From Achatina immaculata (lineage: Eukaryota; Mollusca; Gastropoda; Stylommatophora; Achatinidae), in NCBI GenBank assembly GCA_009760885.1, contig CM019707.1, positions 35,236,145 to 35,300,144 on the forward strand: DNA of 64,000 bases. Direction: 5' to 3'. Position numbers and translations under genes: made by a program. The notes beneath the pieces were generated by a model that was given only the letters and a program-made list of their open reading frames with translations, ran no database searches and was not told where the DNA came from. Positions 10,998 through 21,525 of this stretch are shown here, piece by piece; the first letter of the stretch is position 1; each line of letters opens with the position of its first letter.

Positions 10998-12018
10998 CCT
11001 TCCACATATCCTATGAATGTTGAAGAGACATATTGATGGGCTGAGCAATTTGCTTCATATGATGGGATATTTAAGGTTTCTGTTATTTCCTTTCTCCATC
11101 TCTTGCATGGGCGGCCTCTTCCTCTGTTACCTACAAATCTTAGTGTGAATGTTGTATGTTGTATATATTTGCTGCTAATGTTAGAACATAGTAATAAAGT
11201 CTCAAGTAACCTAAGTTCTTCAACACGTGAAGGCAGTGCACATTACAAGACAAATTATCTCCCCTTTCATTCACATTATGTCCTGTGCTGTTGGCGAAGA
11301 ATGAAACAGGGACATTTAGGCTAAATGGGCAGTAACTACAGCCTGATTGATGAGATAAGAACTGATTATCTTTCCCTAGTACTGCCAAAATAGTCTTGTC
11401 ATATTCAAAGAGTTGAAGAGCCAACAACTCATAGCTTCAAAATAATCATCATGATTATCTTAGAGAAGTACAGAAAATGGGGTGTGGAATATTTTTTTTT
11501 CTTGTCTTAAAATGTATGTTCATGTAATTGTTGTCAAGAATTCTGTGAGTCCAGGTGGTTTGTACTTCTGTTTACTAGTGGTGATTGTGACAGTCAGTGA
11601 TGATGATGATGATGGTGGTGGTGGTAACTTATTGTCATGGTTTACCTCTGATCATGAACTTGAACCTGAAGAGCGGCCATGCTCTGCTGCTGGCCTAGAG
11701 ATGGTCCTCCTTACCATGCTCTGCTGCTGGCCTAGAGATGGTCCTCCTTACCATGCTCTGCTGCTGGCCTAGAGATGGTCCTCCTTGCCATGCTCTGCTG
11801 CTGGCCTAGAGATGGTCCTCCTTGCACTCAGGACACTCCCATATGTGCTCGACCTTTAACCTCAGCGCTGTTCCTAGTGCGTGTTGGCTGATAGTGCCAG
11901 TGGCACATTGACTGAACACAGCTCAGTCTTTTCCGCAAAGTTCTGAATGTCTGCCACTGCCCTTTGTTATTCTCCTTTCACACAGTCTTTGGTGAAAGGT
12001 TCTGCTTTCAGAGTTGTT
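10998..12018. repeat. Spacer, copy B of the 1967-bp tandem duplication
   Basis: Near-identical to 9031-10087, minus one 37-bp unit. It leads into unique intron sequence from 12019. Confidence 0.9.
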
Positions 12019-12088
12019 CATCTCCCTGTAATTTTGATAGGGTGGCTGGTATAATGTCTGCTTTGTCCATGTGTAGGTTGGCCAGCAT

Positions 12089-12196
12089 TGTTACTTTCTG
12101 TTTGATTGTTACTTTCTGTTTGATTGTTACTTTCTGTTTGATTGTTACTTTCTGTTTATTGTTACTTTCTGTTTGATTGTTACTTTCTGTTTGCCA
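12089..12196. repeat. 18-bp minisatellite
   Basis: About six copies of TTACTTTCTGTTTGATTG. One copy lacks GA plus neighbouring bases. Confidence 0.9.
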
Positions 12197-12286
12197 GTTG
12201 ATCTACCATTTCATTACCTTCCTCTAATCATGGAGCAAGCATAATGCCTTTCTGTTGAGTTGAATTGCAAGCTTCTGAACAGGCTC

Positions 12287-13346
12287 CCAGCATAGTGACA
12301 TCATGTCCCAAACTGTGTCTCAGCATGACATAGACCGTGTCCCACCACACTCAGGATAGTGACATCATGTCCCACCACACTCAGCATAGTGACATCATGT
12401 CCCAAACTGTGTCTCAGCATGACATAGACCGTGTCCCACCACACTCAGGATAGTGACATCATGTCCCACCACACTCAGCATAGTGACATCATGTCCCAAA
12501 CTGTGTCTCAGCATGACATGGACTGTGTCCCACCACACTCAGGATAGTGACACCATGTCCCAAACTGTGTCTCAGCATGACATGGACTGTGTCCCACCAC
12601 ACTCAGGATAGTGACATCATGTCCCAAACTGTGTCTCAGCATGACATGGACTGTGTCCCACCACACTCAGGATAGTGACATCATGTCCCAAACCGTGTCT
12701 CAGCATGACATGGACTGTGTCTCACCACACTCAGGATAGTGACATCATGTCCCAAACTGTGTCTCAGCATGACATGGACTGTGTCCCACCACACTCAGGA
12801 TAGTGACATCATGTCCCAAACTGTGTCTCAGCATGACATGGACTGTGTCCCACCACACTCAGGATAGTGACATCATGTCCCAAACTGTGTCTCAGCATGA
12901 CATAGACTGTGTCTCACCACACTCAGGATAGTGACATCATGTCCCAAACCGTGTCTCAGCATGACATGGACTGTATCCCACCACACTCAGGATAGTGACA
13001 CCATGTCCCAAACTGTGGCTCAGCATGACATAGACTGTCCCACCACACTCAGGATAGTGACATCATGTCCCAAACCGTGTCTCAGCATGACATGGACTGT
13101 GTCCCACCACACTCAGGATAGTGACATCATGTCCCAAACCGTGTCTCAGCATGACATGGACTGTGTCCCACCACACTCAGGATAGTGACATCATGTCCCA
13201 AACCGTGTCTCAGCATGACATGGACTGTCCCACCACACTCAGGATAGTGACATCATGTCCCAAACCGTGTCTCAGTATGACATGGACTGTGTCCCACCAC
13301 ACTCAGGATAGTGACACCATGTCCCAAACTGTGGCTCTGCATGATG
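12287..13346. repeat. 64-bp minisatellite in intron 5
   Basis: About 16 copies of a 64-bp unit with blocks GTGACATCATGTCCCAAAC, GTCTCAGCATGACATGGACT and CCCACCACACTCAGGATA. The first few units are partial (lacking the middle). Two later units lack four bases (GTGT), which causes small frame shifts in the spurious ORFs. Confidence 0.95.
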
Positions 13347-13390
13347 GGGACTGAGGCCCTAATGAACAGGGATCTTGTCAGTCCCATCGT

Positions 13391-13870
13391 AGTCATCAGA
13401 CCACATCATTTCTTATCTCAGTCATCAGACCACATCATTTCTTATCTCAGTCATCAGACCACATCATTTCTTATCTCAGTCATCAGACCACATCATTTCT
13501 TATCTCAGTCATCAGACCACATCATTTCTTATCTCAGTCATCAGACCACATCATTTCTTATCTCAGTCATCAGACCACATCATTTCTTATCTCAGTCATC
13601 AGACCACATCATTTCTTATCTCAGTCATCAGACCACATCATTTTTATCTCAGTCATCAGACCACATCATTCTTATCTCAGTCATCAGACCACATCATTTC
13701 TTATCTCAGTCATCAGACCACATCATTTCTTATCTCAGTCATCAGACCACATCATTTCTTATCTCAGTCATCAGACCACATCATTTCTTAAATCAGTCAT
13801 CAGACCACATCATTCCTTATCTCAGGCATCAGACCATATCATTTCTTATCTCAGTCATCAGACCACATCA
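13391..13870. repeat. 29-bp minisatellite in intron 5
   Basis: About 16 copies of a 29-bp unit (AGTCATCAGACCACATCATT then TCTTATCTC), joined head to tail without spacers. Terminal copies carry substitutions. It is open in the three + frames. Confidence 0.95.
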
Positions 13871-14176
13871 TCCCTGTCTTGATATGGCACATCATGTTGA
13901 CAGGAAGTGCAATGAGATGAGACAGAATCTTGGTCAACTCTGCTTCATTAACCCTAGCATCAGTGTGTGCTATGTAAATCATATTCATATTTACCATAAT
14001 ACTCATTCTTTCATACATAAGTCTCTCTTAAGACTGTCACAGTACTATGTCATTCTTAAGTACACTGTTTTTTTCAGTCTTTATGTAACATATACTTTTT
14101 TTGTGAGTTTAATACAATTGTGTGTTCATATGCTACATAGAACTGACATATTTATATATAATACATTATATTCTAG

Positions 14177-14337
14177 GCTGGATACGTGACATCACTGGCA
14201 CATATAAATATGTCATCCTCTTACTGAGCTTGAACATGACAGCTGGAGGACTTCTGCTGTTTTGCTACCGTTTCATACGTGTTCGGGAGGACAGAAGACT
14301 CGGAAAGACAGATGATATTGTTATAGCAAAAGTATAG
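14177..14337 (+). CDS. SLC16-type transporter, last exon (TM12 and C-terminus)
   Basis: Acceptor ATATTCTAG ends at 14176 and the exon starts in phase 1 (a split glycine codon), so a phase-1 donor is required upstream. It encodes GWIRDITGTYKYVILLLSLN, which matches the family's TM11-12 junction (aGwlyDxtGsY), then TM12 and a basic cytoplasmic tail ending DDIVIAKV before TAG (14335-14337). The exon that should precede it was not found between 7799 and 14176. The following 300 bases (to about 14635) are probably 3' UTR; I see no clear AATAAA in it. Confidence 0.82.
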
Positions 14338-14635
14338 GTTAGTTTAACATAAAGGTGCAGTCATATGCTGACTTATGGCCAGAGTCTTGTAGGAAAAAAT
14401 CAGAAATTGTTCTAGAAATGGCCAAACCTTGCTGTTACAGACCGCTGAGGCTGTCTGTCGTACATTTATTAATTACTGTGGGACTGCCAGCCAAATAATG
14501 CTACACTGTACATATACAAATTTTAATGCAGAACTGTACCTCATGTGTATGCATGTAGGTATGCATGTACATTTTTGTGTGCCATTGAAAAGTTAATACA
14601 ATATTCTTTGTTTAATGTTTTGTTTATTTAATGTC

Positions 14636-14906
14636 CGGTGGCCTAGTTGGGTGAGTGGTTAGACGCTCGGTCTGCTATCCAGTGGTACCAGGTTCAAGTT
14701 GCAACAGTGGGGGATTTTTTTTTTATGGTACCACCACACCTCTAAAAATTGGTACCAGAAAAATCTGAGAAGGTAAATACGGCCAGGTTTGATACTGACC
14801 ACGTCACACTTTCATGTGCTGATGGTCTTCAAATATGGACCTCACACCATATCCCAAATATGCCTTAATGGCATGGAGATGGGGATTTTACTTACCTTAA
14901 TGTTCC
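14636..14906 (+). mobile_element. tRNA-derived SINE-like element
   Basis: Starts with a tRNA-like head, GTGGCCTAGTTGGGTGAGTGG (RNA polymerase III A-box-like) and, 40-odd bases later, GGTTCAAGTTG (B-box-like). A non-tRNA body follows and runs directly into LINE reverse-transcriptase sequence at about 14907. Acceptor-stem pairing is poor, so a working tRNA is unlikely. The class is inferred from the two boxes only. Confidence 0.45.
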
Positions 14907-15905
14907 CAGAAACTTTGGGAAATAATGGAAAAAAGGGGATTTCCAACACATTTGATACAGTTAACATCACTGCTGTACCTAGACCAACAAGCAAGAGTAA
15001 GAATAAATGGTGAAACAACAAGTTGGTTTGACATAAAACAAGGGGTCTGTCAGGGGTGCATATTGTCACCTTACTTATTTAACTTGTATACTGAAAATAT
15101 AATGATGAATGTTAGAGAAGATGTAGACAAAGAATATTACGATGCCATAACAATTGGAGGTTATGAAATACCAGAGATTAGATATGCTGATGACACAGTA
15201 TTACTGTCTACAACACAAAAAGGAATGAAAAAACTAATTATGTCAGTCCCGTAAGAACAGCGAAGAGCAGAACTTCTATCTTAATGTGAAGAAAACTAAA
15301 TTGATGACAACTGACAAAACAAACAAGGCAACTGATATATGTATCAGTGAGGAAAAACTGGAAGAAGTGGAGAGTTTTGAGTATCTTGGATCACTGCTAA
15401 CTAATAATGGAGATACAATGAGGGAAATTAAAATGAGGACATCTATAGCTCTTCAGAAAGTAAAACAACTAAAGAATCTGTGGAGAGGAACAGAGAGAAC
15501 TACAAAAATAAGATTTTTAAGGGCATGCATCTTTCCCATGGAAACATATGCCTGTGAGACCTGGACACTTAACAAAACAGCTGAGAAACACATAAATGCC
15601 TTTGAGTGTAAATGATACAGAAGAGTTCTTCAAATATCATAGACACAAAAAAGAACAAATATATCCATACTACAAGAACTTAATATTGAAGAAGGCTGGC
15701 TAGTAAAGAGGATTAAACAGAGAAAACTTAAATATTTTTTACACATTAAACGTCATGATAATCTAGAGAAGACCATATTGGAAGAGTACATAATGGGAAA
15801 AAGAAAGAGAGGAAGACCATGGCGAAGATGGCTGCAAGACATCGTTGATAATCTGCAGTTGGATGAATCAACAGCAGGGAGTCTTGCTCACAGAAAGATC
15901 CAAAA
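14907..15905 (+). pseudogene. RTE-like LINE reverse transcriptase, 5'-truncated and broken
   Basis: Encodes the C-terminal two thirds of an RTE-like non-LTR reverse transcriptase. It shows the motif B region (QGVCQGCILSPYLFNLY), the catalytic YADDTVLLS box, the FEYLGSLLTNNGDTM region, TYACETWTL and the terminal RGRPWRRWLQDI segment. A one-base insertion near 15248 shifts the frame, and stops interrupt it near 15613 and 15643. It starts at the codon row QKLWEIMEK, so the endonuclease and palm motif A are absent, and it ends in an A-rich tract. The same family occurs on the minus strand at 32-40, 53-55 and 57-59 kb. Confidence 0.88.
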
Positions 15906-16727
15906 AAAAAAATAAATAAAAATGAGCGACACCAGTGAGACATTTGAACTTAGGACGTGACAAATTTGATGATTTCCATCCGCCGGTTTACTGTGTGCTA
16001 GTTGTATGATAGCTGTGGTTGTTGAGTTTGATATTGTTATGAGGCTGTTAGAACTTTTTTTTTTAATACTATCATGTTAGATTTATTTTTAATAACCAGT
16101 AAATACTAGATATATAAGAAGAGACATCAGTTTGATATCTTAACTTGGAATCTTCAAATCAGAATAATGCTACTTAACATGGTGTCCATGAACCCCCAGA
16201 AATGTGTCCATGAACCCCCAGCACGTGTATTGGTTCATCTTAAAAGAAGTCCTGTCATCTGGGTTCTGTTTACTCTTTTATTTTTAATGAGGGTTACGCA
16301 GTTCTCAGCCAGAAAGGAAGTCTCCAGTAAAAAAAAAACCCCAAAAAACTTAAGAAGCACTAGAACAGAGGAAGAGAGAAAGATCTAGTAAGGTTTTGAG
16401 AATGAGAAAAAAAAAATGATATAGTGTAGCATGTAGTTGGTGGTAGCAGATGACTACAAAGATGTTGGGCAGTTCAGTAGACGCTACATTGTATACAGTT
16501 TCTTGTTCTTGTCTGTTGCACCCCATACACAAAGTCATTGGTAACTCTGTGTAAGTTTTTGTTCAGAGTGCTGTGCCCTTGCTCTCGTTTCCTTGGCTTT
16601 GGTTGTAAATGATAAGTATAGGATAACTGAGCTTCAGAACAACTGAGAACTGCTGTAATGTTGCAATAGATTCTTTCAGTGTGGTTGTGAGGAGGGGGTA
16701 GTTAAAGCATTGTGGGAGTTGCTGATA
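15906..16727. other. Non-coding sequence, nothing recognised
   Basis: AT-rich, with a short direct repeat GAACCCCCAG(A/C)A near 16189-16219 (AATGTGTCCATGAACCCCCA). No gene is visible. Confidence 0.6.
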
Positions 16728-17033
16728 GTTCAGTGTGACAAGAGACTAAAGCAGACTGATAAACATGAGAGTTATTGACAGCTCAGTGTGACAAGAGACT
16801 AAAGCAGACTGATAAACATGAGAGTTATTGACAGCTCAGTGTGACAAGAGACTAAAGCAGACTGATAAACATGAGAGTTATTGACAGCTCTTTGTGACAA
16901 GAGACCAAAACAAGCTTATAAACATGAGAGTTATTGACAGCTCAGTGTGACAAGAGACCAAAACAAGCTTATAAACATGAGAGTTATTGACAGCTCAGTG
17001 TGACAAGAGACCAAAACAAGCTTATAAACATGA
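16728..17033. repeat. 53-bp minisatellite
   Basis: About 5.5 copies of a 53-bp unit containing GAGAGTTATTGACAGCTCAG and TGTGACAAGAGAC. The first half carries TAAAGCAGACTGATAAACAT, the second half CAAAACAAGCTTATAAACAT, so two variants are spatially separated. Confidence 0.93.
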
Positions 17034-17204
17034 TAAGAGAAAGGAGGCAAGAAGATCTGATTCAGTACGTGGAGTAGGTATTAAATGGAGAAACCTTCAA
17101 GACAAAACTCATGATTATAATGATAGATTACTTTGTTTTCACAGACAGACATCCTAATTAAGTATTTCTGTAATCCAGAAATTATGTGTATGCAGTAGTT
17201 TATC

Positions 17205-17316
17205 TAGTCTGTTTGCATACCAGTGTTGTTCAAATGATATTTTTGTTTTTAGTTCTGAAGAGTCTGTTTGCATACCAGTGTTGTTCAAATGATATTTTTG
17301 TTTTTAGTTCTGAAGA
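17205..17316. repeat. 56-bp direct duplication
   Basis: Two perfect adjacent copies of a 56-bp sequence starting AGTCTGTTTGCATACCAGTG. The region up to 17798 otherwise shows nothing recognised. Confidence 0.85.
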
Positions 17317-17798
17317 TGATTATTTTATTTTAAAACATTTAAATGTTTTATATATTTCATATGTTAGAAAATCGGTTTCTATGTATTCTTTTTAAAAACT
17401 CAAGTAGGACATAGTCTTTCAGCCAAAACATATAATCAGATGAAAACTCAAGTAGCTTATAGTCTTTCAGCAAAGATGCATATATATTCATATGAAATTT
17501 GCTGGTTTAAATACTTGGAAATCCAAACATGTGGATCTATTTCCTTTGTACGTGGTTAACATAGATAGATTTAGATTAATGTAACATAGAGAGCCCATGT
17601 TATAAATGCTAGAAAAGTGTCTTGTGGTATTGCACATCATAGGGGTGTGAAGTATTAGTACCTTCACATTTCTAAGCCACAGTATCACAATGTCAGGAGG
17701 CTAGCACCTGCCCCTCGCGGCAGGGAAATCTATTTTCTTTTAAGGCTGGGCTGACTCCGGTGCAGAATAGAGCCAGGCATTTTCTGGTCAGCTGAAAG

Positions 17799-18413
17799 GT
17801 GAGCTAACCCCCTACACCATTAAACTGCCAAGCAAGACAGTGAACTAACCCCCTACACCATTAAACTGCCAGGCAAGGCAGTGAACTAACCCCTACGCCA
17901 TTAAACTGCCAAGCAAGGCAGTGAACTAACCCCTACGCCATTAAACTGCCAGGCAGGGCAGTGAACTAACCCCCTACGCCATTAAACTGCCAGGCAAGGC
18001 AGTGAACTAACCCCCTACACCATTAAACTGCCAGGCAAGGCAGTGAACTAACCCCCTACACCATTAAACTGCCAGGCAAGGCAGTGAACTAACCCCCTAC
18101 ACCATTAAACTGCCAAGCAAGGCAGTGAACTAACCCCCTACGCCATTAAACTGCCAGGCAGGGCAGTGAACTAACCCCCTACACCATTAAACTGCCAGGC
18201 AAGGCAGTGAACTAACCCCCTACGCCATTAAACTGCCAGGCAAGGCAGTGAACTAACTCCCTACACCATTAAACTGCCAAGCAAGGCAGTGAACTAACCC
18301 CCTACACCATTAAACTGCCAAGCAAGGCAGTGAACTAACCCCCTAAGCCATTAAACTGCCAGGCAAGGCAGTGAACTAACCCCCTACACCATTAAACTGC
18401 CAAGCAAGGCAGA
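17799..18413. repeat. 41-bp minisatellite
   Basis: About 15 copies of a 41-bp unit containing GGCAGTGAACTAACCCCCTA and CACCATTAAACTGCC. Variants differ at AGGCAAGG/AAGCAAGG/AGGCAGGG and CACC/CGCC. The array ends at AAGCAAGGCAG, where the 1869-bp tandem duplication begins. Confidence 0.95.
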
Positions 18414-18807
18414 AAACTGTTCTGGGTGGCTTTTGTAAACAGCTGACTTCCGTCCACTTAGGCCATATTCTAAGACAGAACAGAGCCATCATTACAATAA
18501 GTGTTCCAGTGTCATATTTTACCAAAGAATGTTTCTGACAGTGACATATAATGTGACAGAATTTCTCTTTTATCACTTGGTACATTGGTTTTACATGACA
18601 AGATTTTGTCACAATAATTTCGTTACTTTCATATTATAACTTTGTAAATTTACATTTAAAAAGCTTAATTGTCTGCCCTTTAGGCATCATACAGCAGCAT
18701 ACTGGGAGAAGACTGCTTTCACGTGTCATGTGTTATGTTAACATTTGAACTGTTTAACATGACTACAGATTTGATATGAGAGTTACGGTGACTGTCATAG
18801 ATAGATA

Positions 18808-19655
18808 CGAGGAGTGATTGATAAGTTCTCGGCATAAAGTACAACAGATTATTTGTGGACTTTTTTGGGTTATTTATCAACAATTGCCCGTGCAAGATTA
18901 TTCACTTAGTCCAGTGATCCTGGAGCATACGGATCCCTTCTTTGTAAAAGTCAGCATCTTGTGCCAGTAGAAAGTGGTCTACAGCATGAATGACGTCATC
19001 ATCTGAAGCAAATTTGCTGCCACTGAACTCCTTTTTGAGTTTGGTAAACAGGTAATAGTCCGAAGGGGCCAAATCTGGGGAATAAGGAGGATGTTCAAGA
19101 AGCTGGAAGCCGCATTCATGAATGGCAGCCATTGCCACCGCCAACTTGTGAACTGGAGCATTGTCTTACTGAAAGATGACTCCTCTCATCAATTTCCATC
19201 CATGCTTTTCCTCCAATGTGACCTGCAGTTGCTTCACAAGATTAGCGTAATATGCCCCAGTGACTGTTCTGCTCTTTTGAAGATAGTCTACCAATATCAC
19301 ACCATCTGAATCACAAAAGATGGAAGCCATCACTTTGCCTGCAGACAGAACCACCTTGCTTTCTTTAGAGGTGGGGATCCATGATGTTTCCACTGCTTTG
19401 ATTGTTATTTGGTTTCTGATTGAAAATGATGAACCCAAGTCTCATCCAGAGTCACAAATTGCTGAAGAAACTTTTCAGGATGTGCAGAAAAATGGCCAAG
19501 ATTGTCTCTTGACATGTTGAGACACTGTCATTTGTGATCAGCTCCAAGAAGTTTCTGGACCCATCTAGCAGAGACCTTTGTCATTTGAAGATCATTGTGA
19601 ATAATGGCATGATTACGTTCCTGGGAGATACCCAACTTAGTAGCAATGTACCGAT
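18808..19655 (-). pseudogene. Mariner (DD34D) transposase pseudogene, copy A
   Basis: Minus-strand remains of a mariner-type cut-and-paste transposase. Visible in order are the helix-turn-helix end (ATKLGISQERNHAIIHN, ARWVQKLL), LDETWVHHF (first catalytic Asp, codon 19444-19446), VMASIFCDSDGVILVDYL, DNAPVHK (second Asp, 19163-19165) and PPYSPDLAPSDYYLF (third Asp, 19058-19060). Exactly 34 residues separate the last two Asps, the mariner signature. It is dead: a TAA stop directly precedes DNAP, another stop follows ADHK, and one base is missing near 19356 relative to copy B. A terminal-repeat-like end starts at 18808 (CGAGGAGTGATTGATAAG) next to a TA dinucleotide; the other end is lost. Confidence 0.9.
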
Positions 19656-20282
19656 GGGGAAAACACAAGAGGAAATAAATGAACTCATTAACAAACATAC
19701 AAGTGGACATAATCATGTATAAAGACGGATCAGTGAACAAGGGGAGCTAGAAGTGGTTGAGGTTTTGCAGCAAACCAAGGAGGTGAAATGCTCAAACTCA
19801 TATATAAACACCTGCTCAGGTATGTGCATGGAAACAGAGGCCATCACACAAGCATTGAAATGGGCAGTTACACTGAAAACACACCACATCACCAGCATTA
19901 CTGACTCTCAAAAACTGTTAAATAAAGCGGAACAAAAAGCCAGTTAGAAGTGAATGGCAAGAAATAATTCATAAATCCCACATCAAACACATCACATGGA
20001 TATACTGTCCAGGCCGTTCCAAGCCAACCAGCCAGGAGCAACAGCCAAACCAGAGGGTCTCATCAAAATAGACAAAGTTGGCCTATACAGATCCATCAAG
20101 CAACAACTTGACGATCAAGTGCAAAGCAACTTCCTCCAAAGTACCTATCACATACAACTCAATGTACATGTAGCCAAGGGCAGTGGTTGCAAATCCCAAC
20201 TAAATGCTAGATCACAGGCAACACCCAGTCAACACAACATTGGAGAAAAACACTGAAGGACATCCTGATGTCAAAAGGCAGA
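19656..20282 (+). pseudogene. Retroelement RNase H domain fragment, copy A
   Basis: Plus-strand remnant of a ribonuclease H domain of the type found at the C-terminus of some retroelement polyproteins. It shows IIMYKDGSVNKG (first catalytic Asp, codon 19724-19726), METEAITQALKWAV (Glu), SITDSQKLLNK (Asp) and then HITWIYCPG, the usual strand before the last helix. An in-frame stop follows NKGS, others occur later, and frame shifts separate the blocks. It abuts the truncated mariner with no spacer. Downstream sequence of the same element (VKHVWAGPECNEAAP) is displaced to 22150-22290 by the duplication. Confidence 0.7.
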
Positions 20283-20676
20283 AAACTGTTCTGGGTGGCT
20301 TTTGTAAACAGCTGACTTCCGTCCACTTAGGCCATATTCTAAGACAGAACAGAGCCATCATTACAATAAGTGTTCCAGTGTCATATTTTACCAAAGAATG
20401 TTTCTGACAGTGACATATAATGTGACAGAATTTCTCTTTTATCACTTGGTACATTGGTTTTACATGACAAGATTTTGTCACAATAATTTCGTTACTTTCA
20501 TATTATAACTTTGTAAATTTACATTTAAAAAGCTTAATTGTCTGCCCTTTAGGCATCATACAGCAGCATACTGGGAGAAGACTGCTTTCACGTGTCATGT
20601 GTTATGTTAACATTTGAACTGTTTAACATGACTACAGATTTGATATGAGAGTTACGGTGACTGTCATAGATAGATA

Positions 20677-21525
20677 CGAGGAGTGATTGATAAGTTCTCG
20701 GCATAAAGTACAACAGATTATTTGTGGACTTTTTTGGGTTATTTATCAACAATTGCCCGTGCAAGATTATTCACTTAGTCCAGTGATCCTGGAGCATACG
20801 GATCCCTTCTTTGTAAAAGTCAGCATCTTGTGCCAGTAGAAAGTGGTCTACAGCATGAATGACGTCATCATCTGAAGCAAATTTGCTGCCACTGAACTCC
20901 TTTTTGAGTTTGGTAAACAGGTAATAGTCCGAAGGGGCCAAATCTGGGGAATAAGGAGGATGTTCAAGAAGCTGGAAGCCGCATTCATGAATGGCAGCCA
21001 TTGCCACCGCCAACTTGTGAACTGGAGCATTGTCTTACTGAAAGATGACTCCTCTCATCAATTTCCATCCATGCTTTTCCTCCAATGTGACCTGCAGTTG
21101 CTTCACAAGATTAGCGTAATATGCCCCAGTGACTGTTCTGCTCTTTTGAAGATAGTCTACCAATATCACACCATCTGAATCACAAAAGATGGAAGCCATC
21201 ACTTTGCCTGCAGACAGAACCACCCTTGCTTTCTTTAGAGGTGGGGATCCATGATGTTTCCACTGCTTTGATTGTTATTTGGTTTCTGATTGAAAATGAT
21301 GAACCCAAGTCTCATCCAGAGTCACAAATTGCTGAAGAAACTTTTCAGGATGTGCAGAAAAATGGCCAAGATTGTCTCTTGACATGTTGAGACACTGTCA
21401 TTTGTGATCAGCTCCAAGAAGTTTCTGGACCCATCTAGCAGAGACCTTTGTCATTTGAAGATCATTGTGAATAATGGCATGATTACGTTCCTGGGAGATA
21501 CCCAACTTAGTAGCAATGTACCGAT
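20677..21525 (-). pseudogene. Mariner transposase pseudogene, copy B
   Basis: Duplicate of 18808-19655. It keeps one C more (ACCACCCTTGC near 21222), giving the family-like frame GSPPLKKARVVLSAG. Copy A therefore has the derived one-base loss. The TAA before DNAP is shared. Confidence 0.9.

Noticed and set aside
9031..12290. Search for the missing TM8-TM11 exon in the spacer and intron
   Set aside because: I read all plus frames for family motifs of TM9-TM11 and found none; short hydrophobic ORFs here lack the signatures and splice phases.
13391..13870. CRISPR-like array of 29-bp repeats
   Set aside because: Units are joined head to tail with no spacers, the context is a eukaryotic intron, and no cas-like genes are present.
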